DNA of 64,000 bases. Source: Polaribacter pectinis. Its GTDB lineage: Bacteria; Bacteroidota; Bacteroidia; Flavobacteriales; Flavobacteriaceae. Shown here piece by piece: positions 52,570-62,040 of this stretch (within the stretch, counting starts at the first letter, position 1; each line of letters opens with the position of its first letter). Made by a program: the position numbers and the translations under genes. The stretch spans positions 527,501-591,500 of the forward strand of contig NZ_CP060695.1 of NCBI RefSeq assembly GCF_014352875.1, given 5' to 3'. A model generated the notes under the pieces. The model had not been told where the DNA came from and ran no database searches. It saw only the letters and a program-made list of their open reading frames with translations.

Positions 52570-53124
52570 ATGTTGACAGAAATTTTAAATACAAATGAAT
52601 TTTTAAAACAAGGAAAAACAATTTTATACCCTACAGATACTGTTTGGGGTTTAGGTTGTGATGCTACAAATTTTGAAGCAGTTTCTAATATCTATAAACT
52701 AAAGAATAGAGAAGAAAGTAAGAGTTTAATTGTATTAGTTAGCTCTATATTTATGTTGAAAAAATATGTTTCTGTACCTAATAAAGCATTAGAAATTCTA
52801 AAAAACACAAACAAACCAACTACCATTATTTATAACAACCCAAAAGGTTTTGCTAAAAATACAATTGCAGAAGATAAAACCATTGCTATTAGAATTGTAA
52901 AAGACGAATTTTGTAGAAAATTAATAAAACGATTTGGCAAACCAATAGTTTCTACGTCTGCAAATGTTAGTGGAGAAAATACACCAAAATCATTTAAAGA
53001 AATTAGTCAACCAATTTTGGATGGAGTAGATTATATAGTAAATTTGCATCAAAGTAAAGAGAATATAAAATCATCAACTATTTTAAAGATTGTAGGAGAA
53101 GATATTCAAGTTTTAAGAGCGTAG
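52570..53124 (+). CDS. L-threonylcarbamoyladenylate synthase (TsaC/Sua5 family)
   Basis: A 184-residue YrdC-domain enzyme making threonylcarbamoyl-AMP for the t6A modification of tRNAs that read ANN codons. GKTILYPTDTVWGLGCDAT, IYKLKNREESKSLIVLVSS and GKPIVSTSANVSGE are conserved. It is the short TsaC form without the Sua5 tail. It lies four bases before the cca gene. Confidence 0.92.
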   Translation: MLTEILNTNEFLKQGKTILYPTDTVWGLGCDATNFEAVSNIYKLKNREESKSLIVLVSSIFMLKKYVSVPNKALEILKNTNKPTTIIYNNPKGFAKNTIAEDKTIAIRIVKDEFCRKLIKRFGKPIVSTSANVSGENTPKSFKEISQPILDGVDYIVNLHQSKENIKSSTILKIVGEDIQVLRA

Positions 53125-53128
53125 ATTC

Positions 53129-54547
53129 ATGCAGAAACAATTTTTTAAAGAAGCAATTTCATCAGAAATATTTAGTGTAATATCAGAAGCATCAAAGCAA
53201 ATAGCTGTAGAAAGCTACGTAATAGGAGGTTTTGTTCGTGACTTTTTTCTTAAAAGAGGAACTGCAAAAGACATAGATATTGTAGCTGTTGGTAGTGGTA
53301 TTGAATTGGCAAAAAAAGTTGCTAGTTTACTGTCTAATAAACCTAAAGTACAAATTTTTAAAACTTACGGAACAGCAATGTTGCGCTACAAAGATGTTGA
53401 AATTGAGTTTGTTGGCGCAAGAAAAGAATCGTATTCTGAAGAAAGTAGAAACCCAGAAGTTACTGAGGGTAGTTTAAAAGACGACCAAAACAGAAGAGAT
53501 TTTACTATAAATGCGTTAGCGTTAAGTTTAAATGAAGATAGTTTTGGAGAATTATTAGATCCATTTGAAGGGATTGAAGATTTAGAAAGCAAAATAATTA
53601 GAACTCCTCTAGAACCAGATATTACTTATTCAGATGATCCTTTAAGAATGATGCGTGCAATTAGATTTGCAACACAATTAAACTTTAAAATTGAAGAAAA
53701 TTCACTCTCTGCAATTTCAAAAAATGCTGCAAGACTAAAAATTATAACGAGAGAAAGAATAGTTGATGAATTGAACAAAATAATGTCATCAGTAAAACCT
53801 TCTATTGGATTTTTGTTATTAGAAAAAACAAATTTATTAAAGCAGATTTTACCAGAATTAATAGCTTTAAAAGGAGTAGAGGAAGTAGAAGGACAAAAGC
53901 ATAAAGATAATTTTTATCATACATTAGAAGTTGTAGACAATATTTCTGAAAACACTAATGATGTTTGGTTAAGATGGGCAGCTTTGTTACACGATATTGG
54001 AAAAGCACCTACAAAAAGGTTTGACAAAAAAGTTGGATGGACTTTCCACTCACACGAATTTGTTGGTTCTAAAATGGTATATAAATTATTTAAAAGGTTA
54101 AAAATGCCTTTGAATAATAAGATGAAGTTTGTTCAGAAAATGGTTCTTTTAAGTTCTAGACCCATTGTATTAGCAAGTGATGTTACAGATGCTGCTGTAA
54201 GACGTTTAGTTTTTGATGCTGGTGAAGATATAGATTCTTTAATGACACTTTGTGAAGCAGATATTACTACTAAAAACCCGAAGAAATTTAAAAGATATCA
54301 TCAGAATTTTGAGCAAGTAAGAGAAAAAATTAAAGAAGTAGAAGAGAGAGATAGAGTTAGAAATTTTCAACCTCCAATTACAGGAGAAGAAATTATGGAA
54401 GCTTTTAATTTAAAACCTTGTAGAGAAATAGGACAAATTAAAGAAGCTATAAAAGAAGCAATTTTAGAAGGTGAAATACCTAATGAACACAAAGCTTCTT
54501 ATGATTTTATGATTGAAAAAGGAGAATCTTTAGGTTTAAAAAAATAA
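53129..54547 (+). CDS. cca: CCA tRNA nucleotidyltransferase with HD domain
   Basis: The enzyme adds or repairs the CCA end of tRNA. The 472-residue protein has the class II core YVIGGFVRDFFLKRGTAKDIDIV (residues 30-52, metal ligands Asp48 and Asp50; quoted in part: GGFVRDFFLKRGTAKDIDIV), then RRDFTINALAL and DPLRMMRAIRFATQL. An HD domain with LLHDIGKAPTK follows around residue 290. Whether it does the whole CCA or only part (A- or CC-adding) is not clear from reading. Confidence 0.93.
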   Translation: MQKQFFKEAISSEIFSVISEASKQIAVESYVIGGFVRDFFLKRGTAKDIDIVAVGSGIELAKKVASLLSNKPKVQIFKTYGTAMLRYKDVEIEFVGARKESYSEESRNPEVTEGSLKDDQNRRDFTINALALSLNEDSFGELLDPFEGIEDLESKIIRTPLEPDITYSDDPLRMMRAIRFATQLNFKIEENSLSAISKNAARLKIITRERIVDELNKIMSSVKPSIGFLLLEKTNLLKQILPELIALKGVEEVEGQKHKDNFYHTLEVVDNISENTNDVWLRWAALLHDIGKAPTKRFDKKVGWTFHSHEFVGSKMVYKLFKRLKMPLNNKMKFVQKMVLLSSRPIVLASDVTDAAVRRLVFDAGEDIDSLMTLCEADITTKNPKKFKRYHQNFEQVREKIKEVEERDRVRNFQPPITGEEIMEAFNLKPCREIGQIKEAIKEAILEGEIPNEHKASYDFMIEKGESLGLKK

Positions 54548-54548
54548 T

Positions 54549-54588
54549 AAAAAAATCCATAATTAAATATTTAATTATGGATTTTTTT
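54549..54588. terminator. Palindromic terminator after cca
   Basis: A fully palindromic stretch centred between 54568 and 54569 (AATCCATAATTAAAT with its complement), with A and T runs at the ends, serves cca and the convergent DUF6029 gene. Confidence 0.88.
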
Positions 54589-54605
54589 ATTGAGAATTTT
54601 ATGTT

Positions 54606-56249
54606 TTAAAAAGACATAATAATATTTGCAGAAATTCCTGTACTTTCTGGCACAAATCTACAAACACCACCAACACAAACGAGTCCACCTCTTTGTCTTC
54701 CGTAATTTACAGCAAATCTATGTGCGCCAACAGAATAACTTCCACCAACGTTGTAGTAGTGTATTTGTTTAGATGCTACATCATTTCCATAATTATAAAT
54801 ATCGTTTACATAAACACCCAATCTTGGAGTAATATTAAATTCTACAGTAGCACCAACCCAATTCTTTTTATCATCATCTGTAGATAAATGTTGTGCTTCA
54901 AAACGTAAAGATTTTCCATTACCCATTCTGTAAGTTGATTCAGCAACTACAATATTGGCATTTATTTTTCCGTTTGTTTCTTCAATATACCTTTTATTGT
55001 AAGACTGGTTTACAAAGTAAAAAATAGAATTCCAGCTTTTGTTCCATTTTTTTCTAATTTCTAAACTTACATCAGAAAAATACTTCTCTCCAAAACCAAG
55101 AAATTCATTGTCGAAATCGAAATTTTGAAAATCATTTTCACCTTTTAAACCATACCAAAAAGAAGTATTTACGGCTAGTTTTGTACCATATTTACCTCCT
55201 AAAAAAGTCCCTTTTTTAATTTTATAAAAAACGTCTATTTGTCCGCCAATTTCTCCAGATTTAATTAGACTAGGATCTTGAAAAGAAACTTGGGGTTGTG
55301 CCTGATACACATAAATATTAGTTAATAAATAATCGTGTTGTTTTGTTAATGCGGGTAAGTAGTTTACAATTGCTTCATTAAAAACATTTCCAGAAGCTTC
55401 TCTTTCTGAATAAATGTTCATGTTTTCCATCCTTCTAAATGTAGCATCTATTCCTAATCCTTTTTCAGAATAACCAAAATTAACTAAAAAGGCATTTCCT
55501 TTTTTTGCGTTTTTAATTTGGTTTACAAGAATTACAGCATCTTTACTTTTAGAAACCATTTCTGTATTTACATAAAAGTTGTTTTTAGAAAATTCTAAAC
55601 GAGAAGAAAATAAGTTTGTTAGTTTGTTGTATTCGAAATTAGAAGGTTCTTTTTCTTGCGAACGACCAACATAACTAAAGCCTACATTTAATGTAGAGTT
55701 TTCTGATTTTAAAAAAGATGTTAAATTAATATTTGAGTTGAAACCATAAATATCTCCATCAGAAACTCCAAAACCAATTCTTTGTTTACCATACAAACCA
55801 GTAAAATGAATAAAATCTGTTGGACTATATTTTACTCTTGCTCCTCTTAAAGCATTATTAATACCAATTTGTCGATCTTCCCAAGACCTTAAAATTAAAC
55901 CGTTACCAAACTGTTCATAAAAATGACCTAAAGTAATATCTAATTTTTCGGTTTTGTAACCAGCAAAATAAAGACCAAGGTTAGTTTTATTAAAACCAGG
56001 CGAATAATTAAGTAATGCCATAGGTTCATAACTTTCTAGCTGTACACCAAAATAAAAGTCATTTATTCCATAATCTACCTTTAGATAATTATTAGATCTA
56101 AATCTTTCTGGGAACAAGAAATCTCCTGTTTTTTCGTCATCTAAATAATATTGAGAATTAGACTCAAAACCAACAGAGAAAAAACTATTTTCTTGTGCAA
56201 AAGATATTGCTGAAATTAATAAAACAGTAAATAATAGTATTTTTTTCAT
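54606..56249 (-). CDS. DUF6029 outer-membrane beta-barrel-like protein
   Basis: A signal peptide (MKKILLFTVLLISAISFA, then QEN) leads a 547-residue protein made of alternating amphipathic strands ending with an aromatic C-terminus (SANIIMSF), as in outer-membrane barrels. NYLKVDYGINDFYFGVQLES and LDITLGHFYEQFGNGLILRS are typical of DUF6029. A CVGGVC motif near the C-terminus could form a disulfide. It follows a thioredoxin-like gene and faces an Omp28 gene, an order that I recall as conserved in flavobacteria. Confidence 0.83.
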   Translation of the reverse strand: MKKILLFTVLLISAISFAQENSFFSVGFESNSQYYLDDEKTGDFLFPERFRSNNYLKVDYGINDFYFGVQLESYEPMALLNYSPGFNKTNLGLYFAGYKTEKLDITLGHFYEQFGNGLILRSWEDRQIGINNALRGARVKYSPTDFIHFTGLYGKQRIGFGVSDGDIYGFNSNINLTSFLKSENSTLNVGFSYVGRSQEKEPSNFEYNKLTNLFSSRLEFSKNNFYVNTEMVSKSKDAVILVNQIKNAKKGNAFLVNFGYSEKGLGIDATFRRMENMNIYSEREASGNVFNEAIVNYLPALTKQHDYLLTNIYVYQAQPQVSFQDPSLIKSGEIGGQIDVFYKIKKGTFLGGKYGTKLAVNTSFWYGLKGENDFQNFDFDNEFLGFGEKYFSDVSLEIRKKWNKSWNSIFYFVNQSYNKRYIEETNGKINANIVVAESTYRMGNGKSLRFEAQHLSTDDDKKNWVGATVEFNITPRLGVYVNDIYNYGNDVASKQIHYYNVGGSYSVGAHRFAVNYGRQRGGLVCVGGVCRFVPESTGISANIIMSF

Positions 56250-56267
56250 AATTTGAATTTGTGAAAA

Positions 56268-56750
56268 TTATTTAGAGAATTCTTTAATTTTTTTATAAAG
56301 TTCGTTTTCTGCTCCTGGAGCGTAACCTGTATGTCTATATAAAATTTCAGATCCCTTTAATATAATTACATGCGGAATTACAGATATATTTAAAGCTCTT
56401 TTTAATTCTTGGTTTTTATCAATTAGAATTTTATAGTCCCAATCTTTTCCATTTATTAATGGTTTTACTCTTTTTTGAGTCCTAGCATCATCAATAGAAA
56501 TAGCAATGATTTCTACTTCAGTTTCATCTTGCCAATCTTCGTAAACTTCACTAATAATATCTAATTCATTAATACATGGTACGCACCAAGTTGCCCAAAA
56601 ACTTAATACAGTAATTTTATCTTTAGAAACTTCATCTTCTATATTTACAGATTTACCATCTAAAGTTTTTAAATTTACGTTTGGTATTGTTTTTTGCGAA
56701 TAAATAGAGCTAGAAATTATTACACAAATGACAGTTAAGAATTTTCTCAT
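56268..56750 (-). CDS. TlpA-family thioredoxin-like exported protein
   Basis: A 160-residue protein with a signal peptide (MRKFLTVICVIISSSIYS). The thioredoxin fold has the redox motif FWATWCVPC, Cys56 and Cys59, and the cis-proline segment SVIPHVIIL. It should exchange disulfides in the periplasm. It ends 18 bases before the DUF6029 gene, in the same transcript, and diverges from the Omp28 gene. Confidence 0.92.
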   Translation of the reverse strand: MRKFLTVICVIISSSIYSQKTIPNVNLKTLDGKSVNIEDEVSKDKITVLSFWATWCVPCINELDIISEVYEDWQDETEVEIIAISIDDARTQKRVKPLINGKDWDYKILIDKNQELKRALNISVIPHVIILKGSEILYRHTGYAPGAENELYKKIKEFSK

Positions 56751-56779
56751 AATTATGAATATTTGTTAAAAATTTGCGA

Positions 56780-56787
56780 CAAATATA
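56780..56787 (-). promoter_or_regulatory. -7 element (TATATTTG) for the TlpA-DUF6029 pair
   Basis: Exact TAnnTTTG match on the minus strand, 29 bases before the start at 56750. Confidence 0.45.
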
Positions 56788-56811
56788 TACTATTCAATAA
56801 AAAAAATGGTT

Positions 56812-56844
56812 TTTAGCGAAGAAAAATATACTATCTTTAGCGAA
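56812..56844 (+). promoter_or_regulatory. Direct repeats TTTAGCGAA in the divergent promoter
   Basis: TTTAGCGAA occurs at 56812-56820 and 56836-56844, 24 bases apart, about two helical turns. TATCTTTA (56832-56839) near the second copy is close to a -7 element for the Omp28 gene. They could be binding sites for a shared regulator. Confidence 0.35.
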
Positions 56845-56872
56845 AATTTATAAAACTCAAACAATTCAATCT

Positions 56873-58210
56873 ATGAAAACAACTAAATTATTTAATTTTA
56901 TTACTCTTTTAGCAGCCGTATTTATTATGTCTTGTTCATCATCTGAAAGTGATCCAGGTGGTTCGGGTTCTGGAAGTGGTTCTGGAAGTGGATCAGGTTC
57001 TGGAGGAGAAGAAACACCACCAACTTCAATTACATTAACATCTGACAAATCTGTTTTTGATGTAGGAGGAACAGTTAGTTTTACAGTTAAAACGAATCAA
57101 AATACAAATGTAACTTCGCAAGCAGCTTTAAAAGTTGATGGAACAGCAATTTCAGGAAGTACTTATACTCCTTCTACACACGGTGTTTTTAAAGTAGTTG
57201 CAACTTTTAATAGTTTAACTAGTAACGAATTAACAATTACAGTTAATAATGTTGTAACGGTTTCTTCAGTAACAATTACATCAGATGTGTCTTCGGCTAC
57301 TGCTGGAGATATTATAACTTTTAATGCAGAAGCAACTTTAAGTGATGGTTCTAAATTAGATAAAACTTCAGATAGTGATTTTTCTGTTGATGGAAAAGTA
57401 ATTACAGGAAACAAATACATTGCAGATAAAGTAGGTGATGTTAAAGCTAAAGCGGTTTATAACAATGTTACTAGTAATGAAATCGTTATTCAAGTATCTC
57501 AAGTATCTACGCCAACAACATATACTAAAAAAGCAATTATTGAAGACTATACAGGAACTTGGTGTGGATGGTGTCCTAGAGTTTCTCATGCCGTAAGTTT
57601 GGTAGAAGCGCAAACAGATAAAGTTTTTACAGTTGCAGCACACGTGGCAAATAATGAGCCTATGGAGAATGATGCTTCTAGAGCTTTAAGAAGTGCTTTT
57701 GGTGTAAATAGTTTTCCAACTGCTTATGTAAATAGAGGTTCTGTTTGGACTTATCCTGAACCAAGTAATATAGATGAAGCAGTAAATCAAGCTAGCGGAA
57801 ATGCAAATGCTGGTTTAGCAATAAACTCTATGTTAACTGGAGATTTTATGGATATTGTTGTAAGTACAGGTTTTACTCAAAACTTATCAGGAACAAAATT
57901 GGTTGTTTTTGTTTTAGAGGATAAAATTATTTATAATCAAGCTAACTATACAAGTTATTATGCAGGAGCAGATCCTATTGTTGGTTTCGAGCATAACCAT
58001 GTTTTAAGATATGCAGCAACAGATGTTTTGGGAGATCCTACTGATTCAACTACGGGAATTCACCATACATCATTTAATGTTAATTTAGGTTTTGTAGGTA
58101 TTGCTAACGTAAATAATACAGCAGTAATTGCAATGTTAGTAGATGCTTCTGGAAAAGTTGTGTTAAATGCACAATATGCTAAAGTTAATACTAGAAAAGA
58201 TTTTGACTAA
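56873..58210 (+). CDS. Omp28-related lipoprotein with thioredoxin-like domain
   Basis: A lipoprotein (Cys21 in VFIMSC) of 445 residues. A (Gly-Ser)n linker covers roughly residues 29-44. Two tandem Ig-like modules (residues 50-127 and 131-208) share VDGxxIxGxxY and NxLTSNExxIxV-like patterns. Then comes an Omp28 domain that begins AIIEDYTGTWCGWCPR, a thioredoxin-type CxxC (Cys231, Cys234), and ends around residue 440. It is expected on the outer membrane, perhaps on the surface. The CxxC links it functionally to the neighbouring TlpA gene. Confidence 0.88.
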   Translation: MKTTKLFNFITLLAAVFIMSCSSSESDPGGSGSGSGSGSGSGSGGEETPPTSITLTSDKSVFDVGGTVSFTVKTNQNTNVTSQAALKVDGTAISGSTYTPSTHGVFKVVATFNSLTSNELTITVNNVVTVSSVTITSDVSSATAGDIITFNAEATLSDGSKLDKTSDSDFSVDGKVITGNKYIADKVGDVKAKAVYNNVTSNEIVIQVSQVSTPTTYTKKAIIEDYTGTWCGWCPRVSHAVSLVEAQTDKVFTVAAHVANNEPMENDASRALRSAFGVNSFPTAYVNRGSVWTYPEPSNIDEAVNQASGNANAGLAINSMLTGDFMDIVVSTGFTQNLSGTKLVVFVLEDKIIYNQANYTSYYAGADPIVGFEHNHVLRYAATDVLGDPTDSTTGIHHTSFNVNLGFVGIANVNNTAVIAMLVDASGKVVLNAQYAKVNTRKDFD

Positions 58211-58237
58211 AATATAAATAGTCTTATTTTAAATAAT

Positions 58238-58275
58238 AAAAGCTCAAAGGTTCTAAACCTTTGAGCTTTTTCTTT
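58238..58275 (+). terminator. Intrinsic terminator after the Omp28 gene
   Basis: A perfect stem, AAAAGCTCAAAGGTT (58238-58252) with its complement (58256-58270), three-base loop and a T-rich tail. Confidence 0.92.
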
Positions 58276-58384
58276 TAGCACAAACTATCTAAAACTATAT
58301 TTGAGAAATAAATAATTTAAAAAGAGAGATTAACTAGTGTCAATTTAAGTTTAATTGATTTTGACTTCCCAGTTGCTTTTAAAA

Positions 58385-58431
58385 AAAAAACTATTTAAAC
58401 TTCACTTTAAAGAAGTATTAAATAGTTTTTT
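58385..58431 (-). terminator. Terminator behind the MsbA-like gene
   Basis: AAAAACTATTTAA and TTAAATAGTTTTT arms enclose a second short stem (ACTTC/GAAGT). On the minus strand a T run follows, 23 bases past the stop. Confidence 0.8.
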
Positions 58432-58453
58432 TGATTGATATTCAGTTATTGTT

Positions 58454-60283
58454 TTATGCTAAACTCTGCATAGTAACTAATTTAAAATATTCGCCTTTCT
58501 TTGCAAGAAGTTCTTCATGCTTACCTTGTTCTACAATTTTTCCTTTTTTCATTACCACAATTTTATCTGCTTTTTGTATTGTAGACAACCTATGGGCAAT
58601 AACTAAAGATGTTCTATTTTGCATCATCTTTTCTAATGCAACTTGAACTAATTGTTCTGATTCTGTATCTAAAGCGGAAGTAGCTTCATCTAAAATCATA
58701 ATTGGTGGGTTTTTTAAAACAGCTCTAGCAATAGATAAACGTTGTTTTTGCCCTCCAGAAAGTGTACCACCACTATCACCAATGTTAGTGTCGAATTTTT
58801 CTGGTAAATTCTGTATAAACTCATTGGCATTGGCAATTTCTGAAGCTTCTAAAATAGCTTTATTACTTGCATTTTGTGTACCCAATTTAATATTGTTTGC
58901 AATTGTATCATTAAACAAAATAGAATCTTGAGAAACAATACCCATTAAATCTCGGAGAGATTTTTTTGTAATGTCTTTAATATTCAAACCATCAATAAAA
59001 ACTTCTCCTTTATTAACATCGTAAAAACGAGTAATAAGGTTTGCAAGAGTAGATTTTCCACTACCAGACTGGCCAACTAAAGCAACAGTTTCACCCTTTT
59101 TAATAGTTAAAGAAAAATCTTTTAAGACATACTCTTTTTTATATTTAAAAGAAATATTTTTAAACTCGATTTCATTTTCGAAATCTTCTTTTACAATTGC
59201 ATTTGGTTTGTCTTTAATACTGTTTTCTGTATTTAGTACCTGCATTATTCTTTCTGCAGAAGCTTCTCCTTTCTGAATATTATAAAATGTAGTTGTAATT
59301 AATTTTATTGGATTTAAAACTGTGTAAAACAATACAATATATCCAAAAAATTCATCTGGTTGTAAGGCGCTAGTATTAGATAAAACTTCTGTTCCTCCAT
59401 ACCAAAGTATGGCTATAATTGTTGCAGAACCCAAAAACTCACTCATAGGTGACGCTAATGTTTGTCTGTGAAAAACACTAGTCATCAATTGTTTGAAATT
59501 TAAAGTTGAGTTATTAAATTTGTTTTCAATTACTTTTTCTGCATTAAAACCTTTAATAATTCTTAAACCAGTTAAAGTTTCTTCAATAAAAGATAAAAAA
59601 TTACCTGTTTCTTTTTGCGCTTTTATAGAGTTTGCTTTTAATTTTTTACTAATAAAAGAAATAATAAAACCAGAAACTGGTAATAAAACAAACACAAATA
59701 GTGTCAGTTTTACACTCATAAAAAGCATAATTGATATCGAAATTATAACTGTAAGAGGTTCTCTTACTATGACTTCTATAGAGGTTAAAATAGAATTTTC
59801 AACTTCTTGTACATCAGATGTCATACGTGCTATAATATCTCCTTTTCTTTTTTCTGTAAAATAGGAGACAGGTAACTCTACAATTTTTTTGTACAATTTG
59901 TCTCTTAAATCTTTAACAATACCAGTTCTTGAAAATGTAATTACATAAGAAGCTAAATATCGAAATAAGTTTTTAAGAAAGAATAAAGACAAGGCTAAAA
60001 GACAGATAAAAACAAGTGTTTTTACATCACCTTCAGTGTCTATTTTTTCAGATATAAAATGATAAAAACTTTCTTTTAAATACGTACCTATTTTTGTAAT
60101 TCCTTCATAACTTGGTTTACTGGTAATTTTTTTATCAGTACCAAAAAGAATACCTAAAACAGGTATAAAAGCTAAAACAGATAAGACATTAAAAAGAGCG
60201 TAAAAAATATTAAATACAATATTTAGAACCGTAAACTTTCTATATTTTTTCTCGTATTTTAAAATGTCTTTAAAATAACCCAT
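58454..60283 (-). CDS. MsbA-like ABC exporter, second paralogue
   Basis: A 609-residue half-transporter with six membrane helices in the first 330 residues and an ATPase domain. Walker A is GQSGSGKST, signature LSGGQKQRLSIARAV, Walker B IMILDEATSALDTES and the H-loop AHRLST. Flavobacteria often carry this form beside a phosphohexomutase, and lipid A or glycolipid flipping is a reasonable guess. Its ATG shares one base with the stop of the mutase gene (TAATG). Confidence 0.92.
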   Translation of the reverse strand: MGYFKDILKYEKKYRKFTVLNIVFNIFYALFNVLSVLAFIPVLGILFGTDKKITSKPSYEGITKIGTYLKESFYHFISEKIDTEGDVKTLVFICLLALSLFFLKNLFRYLASYVITFSRTGIVKDLRDKLYKKIVELPVSYFTEKRKGDIIARMTSDVQEVENSILTSIEVIVREPLTVIISISIMLFMSVKLTLFVFVLLPVSGFIISFISKKLKANSIKAQKETGNFLSFIEETLTGLRIIKGFNAEKVIENKFNNSTLNFKQLMTSVFHRQTLASPMSEFLGSATIIAILWYGGTEVLSNTSALQPDEFFGYIVLFYTVLNPIKLITTTFYNIQKGEASAERIMQVLNTENSIKDKPNAIVKEDFENEIEFKNISFKYKKEYVLKDFSLTIKKGETVALVGQSGSGKSTLANLITRFYDVNKGEVFIDGLNIKDITKKSLRDLMGIVSQDSILFNDTIANNIKLGTQNASNKAILEASEIANANEFIQNLPEKFDTNIGDSGGTLSGGQKQRLSIARAVLKNPPIMILDEATSALDTESEQLVQVALEKMMQNRTSLVIAHRLSTIQKADKIVVMKKGKIVEQGKHEELLAKKGEYFKLVTMQSLA

Positions 60284-61998
60284 TAATTAAGTTTCATTTC
60301 TTTTATAATTCTCTGAATTTTAGCATCTAATTCAGCTTCTACTTTTTCCGCATTTTCTATTTTATCTAAAGGTGCATTTACACTAAAATAAAATTTTATT
60401 TTTGGTTCTGTTCCACTTGGTCTTGCGGCAACTCTAGTTCCGTTTTCTGTCTGATAAATTAACACGTTAGATTTTGGTAAATCTATTGCAGTTTCTTTTA
60501 CAGTAATTAAGTTTTTTTGAATTGAAGAATCATAATCTGAAAGTGTTGCCACTTTTTCACCATCAATTTCTAAAACGGGGTTGCTTCTCATGTCGCTTAA
60601 CATTTGCTGAATTTCTGCAGCACCATCCATACCTTTTTTGGTAATAGAAATTAAATGTTCTTTGTAAAAATTGTTTCTAACATAAATGTTTAGTAATTCT
60701 TCATAAAAAGAACTTCCGTTTTGTTTGGCTAACGCAGCAACCTCACATGCTAATAAAGTTGCTGTAACAGCATCTTTATCTCTAACAAAATCACCAACCA
60801 TATAACCAAAACTTTCTTCACCACCACCAATAAAGTCTTTACTAGGGTTGTCTCTAATCATTTTAGCAATCCATTTAAAACCAGTTAAAGCAACATTTGT
60901 TTCTACACCATAACTTGCTGCAACTTGATTTACTAATTCTGTAGAAACAATAGTTGAACCCACAAACTGATTTCCGTTAATTTTGCCTTCTTCTTTCCAT
61001 TTTTTTAATAGAAATTCAGTCATAACAACCATGGTTTGGTTCCCATTCATCAACTTCATGTTACCATCTAAATCTCTAACTGCCACACCTAATCTATCGC
61101 AATCTGGGTCTGTTCCAATAACAATATCAGCATCTATTTTATTAGCTAAATCAGTTGCCATTTTTAAAGCTTCTGGTTCTTCTGGGTTTGGTGATTTTAC
61201 TGTTGGGAAATCTCCATTAGGTTCTCTCTGTTCTTCAACAATATGTACATCTGTATAACCAGCTTTTGCTAAGGCATCTGGCACAGAAACAATAGAAGTT
61301 CCGTGCAAAGATGTAAAAACTATTTTTAAATTCTTTCGGTCTACTTGGTTAGAAATTTTTCCATTTTTTACTGAAGCTTCAATAAAGGCATCATCAACAT
61401 CTTTACCTATAATTTCAATTAAATCTTCATTTGCATTAAATTTAATTTCAGAAAATTCTAAAGTATTTACATTCCCAATAATTCCACTATCATGAGGAGG
61501 TACAATTTGTCCACCATCTGCCCAATAAACCTTGTAACCATTATATTCTGGCGGATTATGAGAAGCTGTTAAAACAATACCAGCATCACATCCTAAATGT
61601 TTTACCGCAAAAGATAATTCTGGAGTAGCTCTTAAATCTTCAAAAAGAAATACTTTTATATTATTTGCAGAAAAAACGTCTGCTACAGTTTTCGCAAACT
61701 TTTTACTATTATGTCTACAATCATAAGCAATTACTACTTTTAATTGTTCTTTTTTTACATTTTCTATTAAGTAATTAGATAAACCTTGTGTTGCTCTACC
61801 TAAAGTATACTTGTTAATTCTATTAGTTCCTGCACCCATTATACCACGCATTCCACCAGTACCAAACTCCATGTCTTTGTAGAATCTGTCGTCTAAATCT
61901 GAAGAATTAGTTTCTATTAATTGCTGAATTTCTTGTTGAGTTTCAGTATCGAAAGTAGCAGTTAACCACTGTTTTGCTTTGTCTAGAATTTTGCTCAT
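60283..61998 (-). CDS. Phosphoglucomutase/phosphomannomutase
   Basis: A 571-residue alpha-D-phosphohexomutase that interconverts hexose 1- and 6-phosphates. The phosphoserine loop is VLTASHNPPEYNGYKVYW, the metal loop IGTDPDCDRLGVAV, the sugar loop GGEESFGYMVGDFVRDKDAV (quoted in part: GGEESFGYMVG) and the phosphate loop RPSGTEPKIKFYFS. Its length fits the PGM2/PMM type of Bacteroidota. Product hexose-1-phosphate feeds surface polysaccharide synthesis, in keeping with the exporter and GT2 gene in the same operon. Confidence 0.94.
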   Translation of the reverse strand: MSKILDKAKQWLTATFDTETQQEIQQLIETNSSDLDDRFYKDMEFGTGGMRGIMGAGTNRINKYTLGRATQGLSNYLIENVKKEQLKVVIAYDCRHNSKKFAKTVADVFSANNIKVFLFEDLRATPELSFAVKHLGCDAGIVLTASHNPPEYNGYKVYWADGGQIVPPHDSGIIGNVNTLEFSEIKFNANEDLIEIIGKDVDDAFIEASVKNGKISNQVDRKNLKIVFTSLHGTSIVSVPDALAKAGYTDVHIVEEQREPNGDFPTVKSPNPEEPEALKMATDLANKIDADIVIGTDPDCDRLGVAVRDLDGNMKLMNGNQTMVVMTEFLLKKWKEEGKINGNQFVGSTIVSTELVNQVAASYGVETNVALTGFKWIAKMIRDNPSKDFIGGGEESFGYMVGDFVRDKDAVTATLLACEVAALAKQNGSSFYEELLNIYVRNNFYKEHLISITKKGMDGAAEIQQMLSDMRSNPVLEIDGEKVATLSDYDSSIQKNLITVKETAIDLPKSNVLIYQTENGTRVAARPSGTEPKIKFYFSVNAPLDKIENAEKVEAELDAKIQRIIKEMKLN

Positions 61999-62040
61999 TT
62001 TAGTTGATTTTTAGGACTTAATATAATACAAATATACAGA

